Assembly (NCBI GenBank): GCA_963971575.1
Contig: OZ020611.1
Span: 203,594,419-203,658,418, forward strand
Length of the DNA stretch: 64,000 bases
Origin: Liopterus haemorrhoidalis
Taxonomy: Eukaryota > Arthropoda > Insecta > Coleoptera > Dytiscidae
Direction of reading: 5' to 3'
Notes under the pieces: model-generated
What the model was told of the DNA's origin: nothing
Databases searched by the model: none
The model's input: the letters and a program-made list of their open reading frames with translations, nothing else
In this document: one piece after another, positions 34,489 to 45,623 of the stretch
Position numbering within the stretch: the first letter of the stretch is position 1
How the letters are laid out: each line of letters starts with the position of its first letter
Translations under genes and position numbers: made by a program

Positions 34489-35699
34489 GTATAGGTGTTT
34501 TATAGACCAGTGTTTTCATGTGGCCTCAAAGATAGAAGTCGCAGCTATTAAGGTCTGGTGACCTAGGAGGCCAAGCAGTAGGACCACCTTTAACAATCCA
34601 CCTTTGTGGGTACGACTGATTAAAAAAACGACGCACATCTTTGCTAAAGTGAGGTGGAGCACCATCGTGCATAAACCAGATTTCTCTTCGAAGTGCTAAT
34701 GGTTAAATTTCTAAGAGTTCTGCTAAGGTTTCAATTAAAAAGTTTAAATAAACTTGACCGGTTAGTCGCTGTGGTAATACGTATGAAGACATTTCCCATT
34801 ATTCCTGCCCAAACATTAACTGCAAATCGGTGTTGAAAATTTGTTTCACAAATCTGACGAGGATTGCCATCTGCCCAATAATGGGTGTTGTGAAAATTCA
34901 GAATTCCACCTCTGGTGAAGCAACATTCATCTGACATTAATATTTTTGAAACAAATCCAGGATTTTGGTGGTTTTACTGAAGCAACCAGTCGCAAAAAAG
35001 AACTCTTCGTGGATAGTCGTCTTCGGTCAAGCTTTGGACCCTTTGTATTATGGTATGGATAAAGCAAATTTTATCGCAAAATGTTCCAAATATTCCAATG
35101 GCTCACCCTAAATTCACGACCTATCTCTCTAGTAGAAGCTGCTAGATGTTCTTCAATTTGTTCTAATACCTCTTCTACAATATCCAATTCCACTGGTTAT
35201 CCTAATTCACTTCCCTTTGGCAAAACAGATCCAGTTTCGCGTAATCGTTGTGCTACCGCTTCAAAAGTTTTTCTGTTTGGGTGTCTTCTATTCGGAAACC
35301 TTTCAGCATATCGTCGTTCTGCTTCCACAGCATTGCCGACACATTCCCCATACACAAAATGCATGTCTGCATATTCTTCAATTGTGTAATGTGCCATTTT
35401 TTTTACAAAATCGGAACAAAATTTTAGATTATGACGTACACGTACTTTGATATTCTATTATTGAACTACAATTAAAATATTTTTTTCTCTATAGCAATTA
35501 CACAACTTCTGGATTAATATGAAAAATTAAAAAAAGTCAGTGGTTTTCAAAATTTGGGGCATCTTTTTGTTTGTTTATTTTTGGACGAAATTCACATTTT
35601 AGAGAAAATTGGCAAAGGAAAAATCGATTGCATTCTACGTCACCATGCTGTCTCTTAAATTGTGCCGGACATTTACCTAACACCCTGTATATTGTTTGA

Positions 35700-37205
35700 T
35701 ATATAACAGATAAACTAATTGTGGGAACTTTTCGGAGCCGCAGCGTGTGCGCTGCGCACTGGTGTCGTAACAAATGGGCGGCATTTGGGGTCGATTTTAT
35801 AGAACACTGCTAGTAGACGGTGATCTTATAGAAGCTTACGCACGGGCGACATTCGGTTAAATTCTAGAAAAGCTGGTCTAATGTATATTTGCACACGGGC
35901 GGCTGACACCAACGTGGCCGCCACGGCCCTGTTTGCAAAATTGTTCTAAACTACCATCTTGCTTTAGATATTCTGTGCTTACGACGTTGTTTGTGACTAA
36001 TTAGCATAACAGTAAAAATAAAAATTGTTAGCATTGCTAAATCGTCGTCCATATTATTTGACAAATACATGTTATTCGACACTTGTTTACATTAAATCCA
36101 CACTTACACAATCGTTCCATTGTAGATAATTTCACAACATACCTTTAACCATAAGGTTAAAAAGTTCGAACTTAACGCTTGGGTTATTACCTGAAATGTA
36201 GAATAAGAAACAAAGTTAAAATTTTAAAGTCTAGTTAAAATGTTAATTTTTAACCGTCAGTTTTAACTACAAATCTTTTTGACTACAGAAGATACAGTAT
36301 AGGCCCGATCTTAAGCTAAAAATAATACACTAAACAGAGTACTCTGGTAAAAAAATTAATTCTTTTGACATGATTAAAGGATGTAAAATAGTGATGTAAA
36401 ATAGTTACATTTACGACTTACAAATTTTGTATATGTAATAAATAACTTTTTATATATTTGTTGATACAACTAGCCTAAATTTATTTCTCAAAATACGGAT
36501 GTAACACATAAATTCAAAGAAAATTTGTTCTCAGGATAAATTTCACTTAAAAATATTCGGAGAATCTACCAAATACCAAAGTTTTATTTTACAGTATGTT
36601 CTGGATGATTTCCAACTAATAGTTCAAATTTTTATTCTATTTTGTACATGAAAAATAACATTAAAATTCAGGAACACGATAGTCAAAAATCGTCAATGCT
36701 AAAATGAAAATAAAATGAAAATTGGAACGACAATGACCCAGTTTAGTCGGACAAAGATATTTTCTAGAATGTGAGTCATTTTGGGAATTCTTTCATGCAT
36801 TTGAAGCAATGTTACATGCTTGCATACTTTACTAAAATTATCACTAAGTTCAACCACCTACATATGAAATATCTGAGTTTGTAAAAATGATTCAGGGTAA
36901 AGGTATTTACAAATTAAGCAGTTACTAAGAAAAATGTTGTTCAATTTTTTATGTTGACGGTGACAGTAAACAAGTTACATATAAGGAAAGGATGAAGTGG
37001 AATTTTATTCACATTTTGGAACAAACATTTGAGGAAAGAATATTTATTTTTACTTACATACGATTATTAAATACATTTGAGAAGTGGTTGCGCAAATGAA
37101 AGGCGGATAAATAATCGACTATCTCATACGGTATCTTAAGAGGATCCTACACTGTACACGCAAGAAATCACTGTATTTGTAAATAATAAAAAGATAATAA
37201 AAAAA
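35700..37205. other. Unassigned sequence
   Basis: The first 240 bp (35735-35940) are GC-richer, with GCGTGTGCGCTGCGCAC and CACGGGCGGC, and may be part of an old repeat. The rest is AT-rich without a recognised gene. Confidence 0.5.
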
Positions 37206-38413
37206 GCAGCTGTGGCCACCACAGGACCGACCGCCATCATAAATTAATTGTATAAAATACATCTAGCAGCAAGGGTAGAAATAATTTGGCCTAATATTTT
37301 CTAACAGAGATATTATTTATCATGATCATGGAAACGTTACATAAGTATGAAAAAATTGACAACAAAAATTTTTCGAAATTTTTCGTTTTATCAAAAAACG
37401 TCACAAATAAAAGTTATTAGTTATTGCATTTATAGCAACTTTTGTTCAATAAATTTTTTAGAAATATTTTTCTGTTGTTAAATATTCGCAAAAATCTTAA
37501 AATCGACACGAGTAAACTCTCATTTTTAGTCAACCGATATTTACCAAAAGTTGATCAACTCGTGTCATTGATGTCAAAAGCTTAAATATGCAGTTTCATA
37601 AAAATCCTTTTAACCGAATTTGCTCTGCACGTGTACACAGACGGACAGACGGACAGACAGACAGACAGACGGACGGACAGGCAGACCGACAGACATCATG
37701 CTAAAAATAGTCAAAACGTTATGTAGGGACCTCAATTCCGGGAGATCCATCGAAATCTCGAAATGTCAAAATCGGTATGATCACAATACCTCCCTAAAGT
37801 CCATTCTACATTATACTTTTTTCAATACTTTTTTCAATACTATCCAACTCTGACGTCATTTTAACTTTTGATACTACATAATATAGTGGGGGAAAAAAAT
37901 AAGAGACAGTATAAATTTTATATCTTCCATCTCTTATTACTTTTCATTGCCAACTTAAAAATTTTTAGGTTCAGATGGCAGACAAAAATTTGGTTATAGT
38001 AAACCAATTTATAAATATTGTTTAATTGTGCTAAGTTTATATTTAATTATATGATCTAAATAAACTTCTTATCAACTTAATAAACTACTAAAAGTTAAGT
38101 TGTAAACAAAAACTAAAAAGTTGGTGTTGGTACGACTGAAAAGTACAGAACTAAAATATAAACTTAGCACAATTAAACAATATTTATAAATTGGTTTACT
38201 ATAACCAAATTGTTGTCTGGTATCTGAACCTAAAAATTTTTAAGTTGGCAATGAAAAGTAATAAGAGATGGAAGATATAAAATTTATACTGTCTCTTATT
38301 TTTTTCCCCCACTATATTCTGTAGTATCAAAAGTTGAAATGACGTCAGAGTTGGATAGTATTGAAAAAAGTATAATGTAGAATGGACTTTATATATGTTG
38401 ACGGTCGGTAAAA
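37206..38413 (-). mobile_element. Family C repeat, copy C2, with nested fold-back element
   Basis: It aligns with C1 from CAGCTGTGGCC and ACCGACCGCCA through the microsatellite (37630-37695) to CACAATACCTCCC, then is interrupted at 37797-38389, and resumes with TATATGTTGACGGTCGGT. C1 shows the uninterrupted site. Confidence 0.85.
37797..38389. mobile_element. H-family fold-back element, deleted copy
   Basis: Termini AAGTCCATTCTACATTATAC and its inverse are flanked by TA (37795-37796, 38390-38391). The two halves are inverse copies for about 250 bp and include CTCTTATTTTTTTCCCCC and TTTAAGTTGGCAATG. Compared with the copy at 47406, part of the right arm near the centre is missing. No protein. 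Confidence 0.92.
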
Positions 38414-38677
38414 AGTTGGAAGAAGACGGAAAAGAATTTCCATACAAAGTTAGCCATATGTATAATTATTTGAAGTTGCTAGGATTTATTTTGTTGCAAA
38501 AAAAGAATGCAAGTATTTAATATAGACTATAAAGACTTTAAAACAAATCGATATTTAAACATAGCTGTAATTATAATTCAAATATAGTCAGTCCTAAGCC
38601 TGATAAAAATATGAAGGAATGTCATGTGAGTATATACAGTTCATTCTAAATAGCATATAAGAAAACACGTTTATTTA
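38414..38677. other. Unassigned AT-rich sequence
   Basis: No gene or repeat recognised. Confidence 0.5.
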
Positions 38678-38810
38678 AAATAATTATTACGGTCCTGGCA
38701 ACTATTATTAACAGAACCATAAACTCAGCAGGTATAATGGTTATACTATTAGTCATTATTGGAATCAATAAGTGAGGGTGGCTATTTAATTTTGGAAATA
38801 CTATCCTGGC
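38678..38810. repeat. Dispersed repeat, also at 41046-41180
   Basis: About 130 bp containing ACGGTCCTGGCAACTATT, CATAAACTCAGCAGG and TTATTGGAATCAATAAGTG recur with few changes at 41046-41180 in the same orientation. Confidence 0.8.
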
Positions 38811-38820
38811 AAAGTACATA

Positions 38821-38972
38821 AAGAGTGGGTTCGGGAAGTAAGCTCGGAGTGTTCCGAGTCACTCTGTTTAACTCCAGACCGCTCGAGGAAACGCGTTTAG
38901 GCCTTTTCTCGAATGCTCTGGAGTTAAACAAAGTGCCTTGGAGCACTCGGAGCTTGCTTCTCGAACCCACTT
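38821..38972. mobile_element. GC-rich 150-bp palindromic MITE
   Basis: AGTGGGTTCGGGAAG and the inverse CTTCTCGAACCCACTT bound a near-palindrome; both arms contain CTCTGTTTAACTCCAGA-like sequence. It stands out as GC-richer than its AT-rich flanks. No target duplication identified. Confidence 0.7.
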
Positions 38973-39482
38973 AAAATAGTATAGTAATTCAAAGAATTAC
39001 AATACAATGTTAGGAATTTATATTTCAAGTAAATGTTCTTGAGTAATTTTTCTTTTATCAAAAAGATACTACAAGTGTTCGTTATAGAATACGTAAGTAA
39101 TTTTCAAAGAATCTTTTATCGAACACTATAATTATATTAGAACTTATTTTTATCTATAAACGTATTTACGACCAATAAGAACGGAATTATTATACTATCA
39201 ACTTAAAATATTTTGATTAAATTAGACGTAGAAATTTACGATTACGCTTGTATTTATTGGATCATAGAATTATTATGCCTAAACAGACTATATTTTCTAA
39301 AAATAAATTCAAATATTTTTATTAAAATAAATTGAAAAACAGCTGTATATTTCGAAACTGGCAGTAGTTTAAAAAAATCACTTGGAAAGTAGAAATTAAA
39401 AAAATTATGTGAAGAGCGGAGAGTAAAAAATTAGAAAATCACCTTATTCTTGTTCCGTATATAAACCAACCATTAGATAGTG
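38973..39482. other. Unassigned AT-rich sequence
   Basis: No gene or repeat terminus recognised. Confidence 0.5.
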
Positions 39483-40017
39483 ATGGGACGGGGCAAAAAA
39501 ATCATTTTTTAAATGGAATTTTCGCCAAAAATGTGTTAAAAAACTTTTATCTCTCATCCTATTTTCTAGAGTGGTTGATTTAAAAACCTGAAAAAATTCT
39601 CAATAATATATACTGATAGAAAACGAAATATTTTTCAGGTTCAGATTAATGTACATTACTTTAGCACACAATAAATTTAAGAAAAAAAAATATGTTTTGA
39701 ACGACTCAAAAAAATAGATATTTTTCAAAAAACTAATCTGATTAAAAATTCCAAATTAAGTTATTCCGGTTCCCATCAATGTATATTACCGAGATTTTTT
39801 TCAGATTTTCAGAACCATCCCTCTGGGTGGGGGACTAAAGTTTGTTGACATATCATTAGCGGGGAAAAAAAAAAATCAATAATACCATAAATACCATAAA
39901 AAATGATTTTTTAAAAATAATATATTTTTGTTTATCCACGCATTAACAGGTTTTATTTGATATCCACTTTAAAAACATATTTAAATACAATATCGGAAGA
40001 TAAACATTTGAAGGAAG

Positions 40018-40086
40018 TGGGGGATTCGAACCCAGGTTCCTGTGCTCCGTAGACAACCAACCGTCTTACCACGGATCCACGGCAAC
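40018..40086 (-). promoter_or_regulatory. tRNA-like module in copy B5
   Basis: On the minus strand TGGATCCGTGG (A-box-like, about 40070-40080) is followed by a perfect B-box GGGTTCGAATCC at 40022-40033. The whole segment of about 70 bases is the most tRNA-like in the window, but no 7-bp acceptor stem closes it. It lies at a different point of the element from the family A modules. Confidence 0.6.
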
Positions 40087-40164
40087 TCTTAAAAATATTA
40101 ATTTTTTCATTAAATATATGTTTGTTTATATTTATCTCGTCGTGTGTTTTTTTGAACTCTCAGT

Positions 40165-40263
40165 ATTTTTCCTATATGTGAGGCAAAGAGTATAATCATG
40201 CCAAATGGCTGCACATAGAAAGTTGAAATTTGGCATGATTATACTCTTTGACTCACATATAGG
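40165..40263. repeat. Inverted repeat of the B 5' region
   Basis: CCTATATGTGAGGCAAAGAG and its inverse CTCTTTGACTCACATATAGG, together with ATAATCATGCCAAA, form arms of about 40 bp around a short centre. Confidence 0.88.
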
Positions 40264-40274
40264 AAAAATCGTAG

Positions 40275-41036
40275 CATTTTATAGGACGAAGAACAGATCG
40301 TATCTATATGCGAATTGAAAGTAAGTCTACTATCAAACTCAATGTCCAGATCCCGGGTACTTTCGCAACGAGTAAGCAACTGATTAAGTATCGAATAGGG
40401 AAAAATAGTGGGGTTACAGTTTCATGTAAATGTCAGAATTTTGCATTTAGAAAGATTGAGGTAAAGTTTGTTTAAGGTGCACCGATTAGAGATATTTTCC
40501 AAGTCGTTTTGAAGAATGTGGCAATCATTATATGAAGAGATAGTTCGAAAAATTTTGGGATCGTCGGCAAAAACTAATCTTTTACTGACTATTACATTAT
40601 TAATGTCATCAATAAATATTAAAAAAAGAAGAGGACCTAAATTTGATCCTTGTGGGACTCCGGAAGTGACTTTAAAAGGTGAGGTTGTATGACCACAACA
40701 GCAAACAGATAGATTGCGATCTAGAAGATACGACGAAAATAACGCTATCAGTGCTGGTGAAAGTCCAAAAATTTTAAGTTTTTCAATGATAATTTGGTGA
40801 TCAATTGTATCAAAAGCTTTGGCAAAATCGGTATATACAACATCTACCTGATTATTGCTATCCAAAGCGGACAAAACGTAATGCGTGAAATAACACAGGT
40901 TGCTCGACGTGGATCTGTGCTGCATAAAGCCTTGTTGTGAAAAGGATAGTTTATTTTTTATATTGAAATAGATATTTTCATATATAATGTATTCGAAGAT
41001 TTTACTAAAATTAGGGATTAGTAATATTAAGGACCG
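40275..41036 (-). pseudogene. Jockey-type LINE reverse transcriptase fragment
   Basis: On the minus strand the frame reads the RT core: NFSKIFEYIIYENI, LSFSQQGFMQHRSTSSNL, DVVYTDFAKAFDTIDHQI (RT motif with catalytic Asp), TSGVPQGSNLGPLLFLIFID and VFADDPKIFR, the active-site box in FADD form. It then shows KLYLNLSKCKILTF, a stop near 40422, and in a shifted frame IEFDSRLTFNSHIDTIC ending near 40275. Endonuclease and C-terminus are absent. The arrangement fits the Jockey clade. Confidence 0.88.
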
Positions 41037-41045
41037 TAATAATTA

Positions 41046-41180
41046 TTTTAAATAATTATTATGGTCCTGGCAACTGTTGGTAACAGAACCATAAACTCAG
41101 CAGGTATAATGGTTCTACTGTCAGTCATTATTGGAATCAATAAGTGAGAGGTGCCAATTCCTTTTGGAAATACTATAGGA
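41046..41180. repeat. Dispersed repeat, also at 38678-38810
   Basis: Second copy of the 130-bp repeat (GGTCCTGGCAACTGTTGG, TTATTGGAATCAATAAGTG). Confidence 0.8.
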
Positions 41181-41217
41181 AATACTAAATATATATAATA
41201 CCTACCTACAAAATCCT

Positions 41218-41798
41218 AAAAACGTAATAATCTTTTTGTTCTGTTTATTACCGACATATGTTAAAAGCAATAAAACCTTTTGTGAAATCTTATGGATATG
41301 GCTGTGCACTAAGTTTTGTATCTATCATAAACAAGACTTCAAGTGGCGCCGTGAAACAGACTGCCTCTATGCTACATCCTGTCAACGGTACTGTAAATAC
41401 GATTTATAAAATAAAAATTTCGTCAGAACTATAATTCACATGTTTTTTATATTTTTAATTTCACGTTCACGAACATGTTTAGTGAGATTCGTCGTTGTTT
41501 GGCAAATGTCCTAATAGTTTAATGTATGAACGGTATTATAAATGTTTGACATTGATAAGATTGTAGGAAAAACTCTTGCACGTGTTAGACGCATCGCAGA
41601 AGAGTTCATTTAAAATAAATTCTTCTTTTAATATTTATTATTATTACTTTGTTTGAAATTTATGTTCATATTGATAAAGTTATATTCAAAATATTTACTT
41701 GAACTTGTTTTGATGGACAGGTAAAAGATTCAACATGTTTTTAAGAATTTTATTTATTATGTCATGGTTAATTTAAGGGATTTTGAACTTTTGTATGT
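41218..41798. other. Unassigned AT-rich sequence
   Basis: No gene or repeat terminus recognised. Confidence 0.5.
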
Positions 41799-41805
41799 CT
41801 AAAGC

Positions 41806-42391
41806 TAAGGTGACCATTCGTACTGGTAAAACCAGTACTGTACTGTTTTTTGGTCATTGGTCCTGGTTAGTCGTGAAATATAACCAGTACAGTTTAGGGA
41901 CACAAAATCAAAAATTATTAATTTTTCAAAAGATCGAGTAATCATTCCATCTTTCAGTACGCGCGTAAATTTAAACACAAAATACGGCTCAGCAGTGTAG
42001 CGGCCTTTACAAAATGACTTTCTTAATCTACAATATAAATAAAAGAAGTACATTTTATTTTTTCACTTAATGGCAAAAAAAAAACTAAGCTTACTTTGCA
42101 ATATTTTTTTAATATGTATATATTCTAAATATCCGATAAATAATATAAAATTTATTATTGCCTCTTTCGGGGAGGGGTGGTCTTATATGTTAATTGCATT
42201 TTGACTATGATTTGTTTTTATCAACAAAAGAGATGATTTTATTTTCAGTAGCTTAGTTTTTATTAAGTATATGATTTTTTAGGTCCTGGGGGGGGGGTCA
42301 GGACCCAAGGACCCCTCTCCTATTCCACGCGCCTGTACTTGGGCTATTTTAAATGTCCTGGTTTTATATTTGACAAAAAATGTTCACCTTA
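41806..42391. mobile_element. hAT-like element (TAAGGTGACC terminus)
   Basis: TAAGGTGACCATTCGTACTGG at the left is mirrored loosely by CCTGG...ATGTTCACCTTA at the right. CTAAAGC flanks both sides (41799-41805, 42392-42398), a 7-bp match where hAT gives 8. An internal palindrome CTGGTAAAACCAG lies near the left end and a G run near 42290. No transposase. Confidence 0.72.
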
Positions 42392-42406
42392 CTAAAGCGG
42401 TCTCAA

Positions 42407-42459
42407 GACGATCAATATTATTGTACAATATTTAATATTGCACAATAATATTGACCGTC
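42407..42459. repeat. 53-bp near-perfect palindrome
   Basis: GACGATCAATATTATTGTAC is mirrored by the sequence ending AATAATATTGACCGTC. It directly follows the hAT-like element. Confidence 0.9.
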
Positions 42460-42870
42460 TAAAGGCTGCATCAAGAGTTTTTTGACATATATTGCAGAAC
42501 TTGTAGAATATTGTTTAGTCTGTGGTTATTATTGTGCAATATTGCTTTAGTACAGTGCAAGATTTCAAGGTGGAAGGTTGCCATGAGTGCCAAAAAAAGT
42601 ACATTAGTAACAAAACTATATAAAGTACAATTTAATTAAAACATTGGATTGTCTGAGGACGCCAACGAAAATATTGTACAATAACCATACAATAACCAAA
42701 ACAACAGTGGCGGTGCTAGTTCTTAAAACCTGGGGGGGGGGAAGGCAGGAAATATTTGAGGAGGGCATTATTAAAACACATGAAAATACAAGTGATCACC
42801 TAAAAAAAAAAGATAAAAGGTCGTCACCGCTAAACAATACAAGTGATGACTAAAAAAAAGGTCCGCACCA
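42460..42870. other. Unassigned sequence with G run
   Basis: CAGTGGCGGTGCTAG at about 42704 followed by a run of ten G resembles a hAT end, but no partner terminus with a target duplication was found. Confidence 0.45.
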
Positions 42871-43744
42871 GTGTGAATTTTCACACATTTCATAGTTTTG
42901 TAGGAATTTAATAAGTGTAAGAAGCCAACATAATACTGGATGTCTTGCAATATTTATTATATAGCCATAAATACAAAAAATCCATAACATTATTAGCCAT
43001 GAATTAAAAAGATAATTAATTTTGTCAAAAACACAAAAACTGCAATATTTTTCAAAAACGCAAGCGGATCAAAAATTCCTCTAGTACGTTTCCTGCTCAG
43101 AACAATATATATTACCTATAATTTTTTCAGATTTTTGGTTTAACCTTTTTGGGAAGGACTTTTTAAGCACATTTTTGGCTGAACTCAAGTTAAAAAAAAA
43201 AGACTACTTTTCGTTTCTTAATCTACTTCTTAAGAGCTTTCTTTCGATACCAATAATTTTTTTAAAACATATTTTTTTATGACGACCCAAAAAAGGTCGA
43301 TATTTTTAGAAAAACTAATCTGATCAAAAATTCATGTTGAACTATTCCGGTTCCCATTAATGTTCATTATGGAGATTTTTTTATTCTTAGATCAACTCCT
43401 CTGAGAGATAGGGTGAGGGAACAAAAGTGTTCTGACATATTTTTGACAAAAATCTCACAAAAAAAACATATTTTTCAAAAATAAAAATTTGGTTGTTGTT
43501 CTACGCATTAAGATGATTCAATTGGAGTGCCTTTCAAAATAAAAAAAAAAAATAAAAAAATTATTAAATACATAATTATTTATATTTATCTCGGGATGTG
43601 TTTTTTTGAACTCTCAGTATTTTTCCTATATGTGGGTCAATAAGTTGTATAAGTATGCCAAATTTCAACTTTCTATGTTAAGCCGTTTGGCTAAAATTTC
43701 TACCGTACAGACAGATAGACAGACAGAGAGACAGATACGGGTTT

Positions 43745-45451
43745 CGAACCGTAAAGTCATACCTGTATGCAGATGACCTGGTGATACTATGTAGCGGAAA
43801 ACAGCTGAAAACCATTAAGCATAATCTACAAGATTCCATTACTAAACTAGAACAATGGTCGAACAAAACAGGCTTTCAATTTTCCCCTAGCAAAACCAAG
43901 GCGATCCGGTTTTCAAAAAAACAATTCAATTTTGTCAACCCAAAATTATTCCTCTACAATAATCCTATAGAATATGTCAACCAAATTAAGTTTCTAGGAG
44001 TAATATTTGACAAAAAATTAACTTGGAGGGACCATGTCATATATTTAAAACAAGACTGCAACAAAAGATTAAACATATTAAAATCTTTAGGCCATTGTAA
44101 ATGGGGAGCTCATCGAGACGTACTGATAAGAATCTATCAAGCACTTATCCGATCAAAATTAGATTATGGATGTATTGCGTTAATAAACGCAAAATACAGA
44201 TTGACTAAACTACTAGAGCCTATTCAAAATGCTGCAATACGGATAGCAACGGGAGCCATGAGAACTAGTCCTATTAGCAGCCTGCAATGCGAATCTAACC
44301 AGCCGCCACTTGAACACCGACGAATACAACTATCACTAACATACCTTACAAATCTCGCCAGTAAACCCAAATTACCAGCCTTTCAAAGCATACTCGAAAA
44401 GAATCAAAACGGGAAAGTAACGATTCAAATGACTACGCCACTTGTCGCAAAGCTTGGCGAACACCTTCAAGACCTCGAAATTGGACTCACTAAGATATGG
44501 ACAGACAATATAATAAAATATCCACCCTGGCTCCTTAAAAAACCTGTTTTCAACCTATCCCTTACAAAATACAACAAATCTAGTACCAACCCAATCCTAT
44601 ACAGAAATTCCTACAAATCCATAGTCGAGAAATACTCACCTTTCCATGCAGTATATACGGACGGATCAAAAGTAGAAAATAAGACTGGCGCAGGACTCGT
44701 GTTCAACGAAGAGAAATCAAAATTTCACCTACCCGATATCATGAGCATATTTTCTGCTAAAGCTTATTGTCTTCTAAAGGCAACAGAAGAAATAAAAAAC
44801 AATAATGAAATCAGGGGCACATATATCATACACTGTGACTCGCTCAGTGTAATTCAATCCGTTCAACAAGAACGTACCGCCAATCCAGTGGTTACGAAAA
44901 TCAAAGAGACGATGCATGAAGCTATTCACGACGGCAAGAAACTCATCCTTATGTGGATACCTTCACATATAGGAATCGAAGGTAATGAACAAGCTGACCA
45001 ACTAGCTAAAGAAGCCATAAGTGAAGAAATCATGGACATACCCATTCCAAGCTATGACCTAAAAAACTGCATCCGAAGAAAACTCGAAAAAAAGTGGAAA
45101 GTAGCATGGCAAAATAACCAAAATAACCACTTACACCAAATAAAAGATAGTGTAGGCAAATGGTCCTCCCGAACTAACAGAAGAGAGCAAGTAATATTAA
45201 CAAGACTGAGACTTGGGCACACCATGTACACCCACGTACATATATTCCAAAAAACCGACCCGCCACAATGCAGTACATATAACACTCGCCTAACCGTAGA
45301 ACACATCCTTCTAGACTGATAAGAATACCAACTACAGAGAGCAAATAATTCCCTACCAGCAACTTTAAAGGACCTGCTAGCCAATAAGACCGATATAGAA
45401 GACAGAGTCATTCAATACCTTAAGGATATCAACATCAAATCAAAAATTTAA
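43745..45451 (+). pseudogene. LINE ORF2: RT active site, RNase H, C-terminal knuckle
   Basis: The frame is open from the truncation point and starts with SYLYADDLVILCSG, the YADD active site (43766-43777). RT thumb follows (GVIFDKKLTWRDHV, LDYGCIALINA, QNAAIRIATGAMRTSP). RNase H spans about residues 290-415 of the frame: VYTDGSKVENKTGAG, SAKAYCLLKA, HCDSLSVIQ and WIPSHIGIEGNEQADQLAK. The usual catalytic Glu is Lys (AKA for AEA). The C-terminus has RRLEKKW-like basic sequence, RREQVILTRLRLGHTMYTH and a damaged knuckle (CSTY). TGA and TAA at 45317-45322 interrupt it; the frame continues to a TAA at 45449. The family is probably I/R1-like. Confidence 0.92.
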
Positions 45452-45562
45452 CTTAAAATAATTCATTTGTACAAACATATGCATGTAAACCATTATGTAA
45501 CCTGGTGGCCAATAGCCATAGTAGCTGAGGCAACCAATAATTATTTAAATAAAAAAAAAAAA
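43745..45562 (+). mobile_element. 5'-truncated RNase H-type LINE with poly-A tail
   Basis: Perfect 12-bp duplications AGATACGGGTTT at 43733-43744 and 45563-45574 define the insertion. It ends in an A run of about 14 and is truncated just upstream of the RT active site. The sequence is nearly intact, so this looks like one of the youngest insertions in the window. Confidence 0.95.
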
Positions 45563-45623
45563 AGATACGGGTTTTTATAAGGTTTGTATAAGGTTTTTTT
45601 GGTGGACATACCTACAAAACCCT

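Larger units (their letters stand above)
32657..35397 (-). pseudogene. DD41D transposase, split and decayed
   Basis: The gene starts at the ATG at 35397 (MAHYTIEEYADMHFVYGE) with an HTH region (RHPNRKTFEAVAQRLRETGS), then STREIGREFRVSHWNIWNIL. The catalytic domain has ILMSDECCF (first Asp, about 34937), FMHDGAPPH (second) and SPDLNSCDFY (third). Forty-one residues lie between the last two Asp, which marks the DD41D (rosa-like) group. The LINE separates the catalytic part (down to about 34490) from the C-terminus (RVIAAAGHIRNHTGIQR...GAHFEHLF, 32795-32657). Several stops and frameshifts (near 35195, 35090, 34735, 34530, 32785) show it is dead. Confidence 0.92.
32351..35697 (-). mobile_element. 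Tc1/mariner-superfamily DD41D transposon with nested LINE
   Basis: Termini CAGGTTATTAGGTAAATG (32351) and CATTTACCTAACACCCTG (35697) are inverse over about 33 bp, extending through GTCCGGCACAATTT. A TA flanks each side (32349-32350, 35698-35699). A transposase pseudogene occupies the minus strand and is cut in two by a LINE (32805-34487). Without the LINE the element is about 1.66 kb, a normal length for the group. Confidence 0.93.
39483..41217 (-). mobile_element. Rearranged family B element (B5)
   Basis: B sequence appears in both orientations: plus at 39483-39612, minus at 39613-40163, then a 100-bp inverted repeat of the 5' region (40165-40263). A 5' tip AGGATTTTGTAGGTA ends at 41217 on the minus strand. 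A LINE piece (40275-41036) and a tRNA-like module (40018-40086) are embedded. It is a scrambled copy. Confidence 0.65.
42871..45623 (-). mobile_element. Family B element, copy B4, split by a LINE
   Basis: In minus orientation it runs from AGGGTTTTGTAGGTATG (ending 45623) to the 3' hairpin GTGTGAATTTTCACAC at 42871. A LINE occupies 43745-45562, in the CTGT microsatellite region near the 5' end. Net length is about 0.92 kb. Confidence 0.85.

Noticed and set aside
40018..40086. A functional tRNA gene
   Set aside because: The B-box is perfect but no closing 7-bp acceptor stem or consistent anticodon arm could be drawn, and the unit lies inside a repeat.
42700..42870. A hAT element between CAGTGGCGGTGC and GCACCAGTG
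   Set aside because: The termini match over only a few bases and the flanks give no 8-bp duplication.
43745..45451. An active LINE or a host RNase H gene
   Set aside because: The copy is 5'-truncated within RT, flanked by target duplications, has a substituted catalytic residue and two stops.
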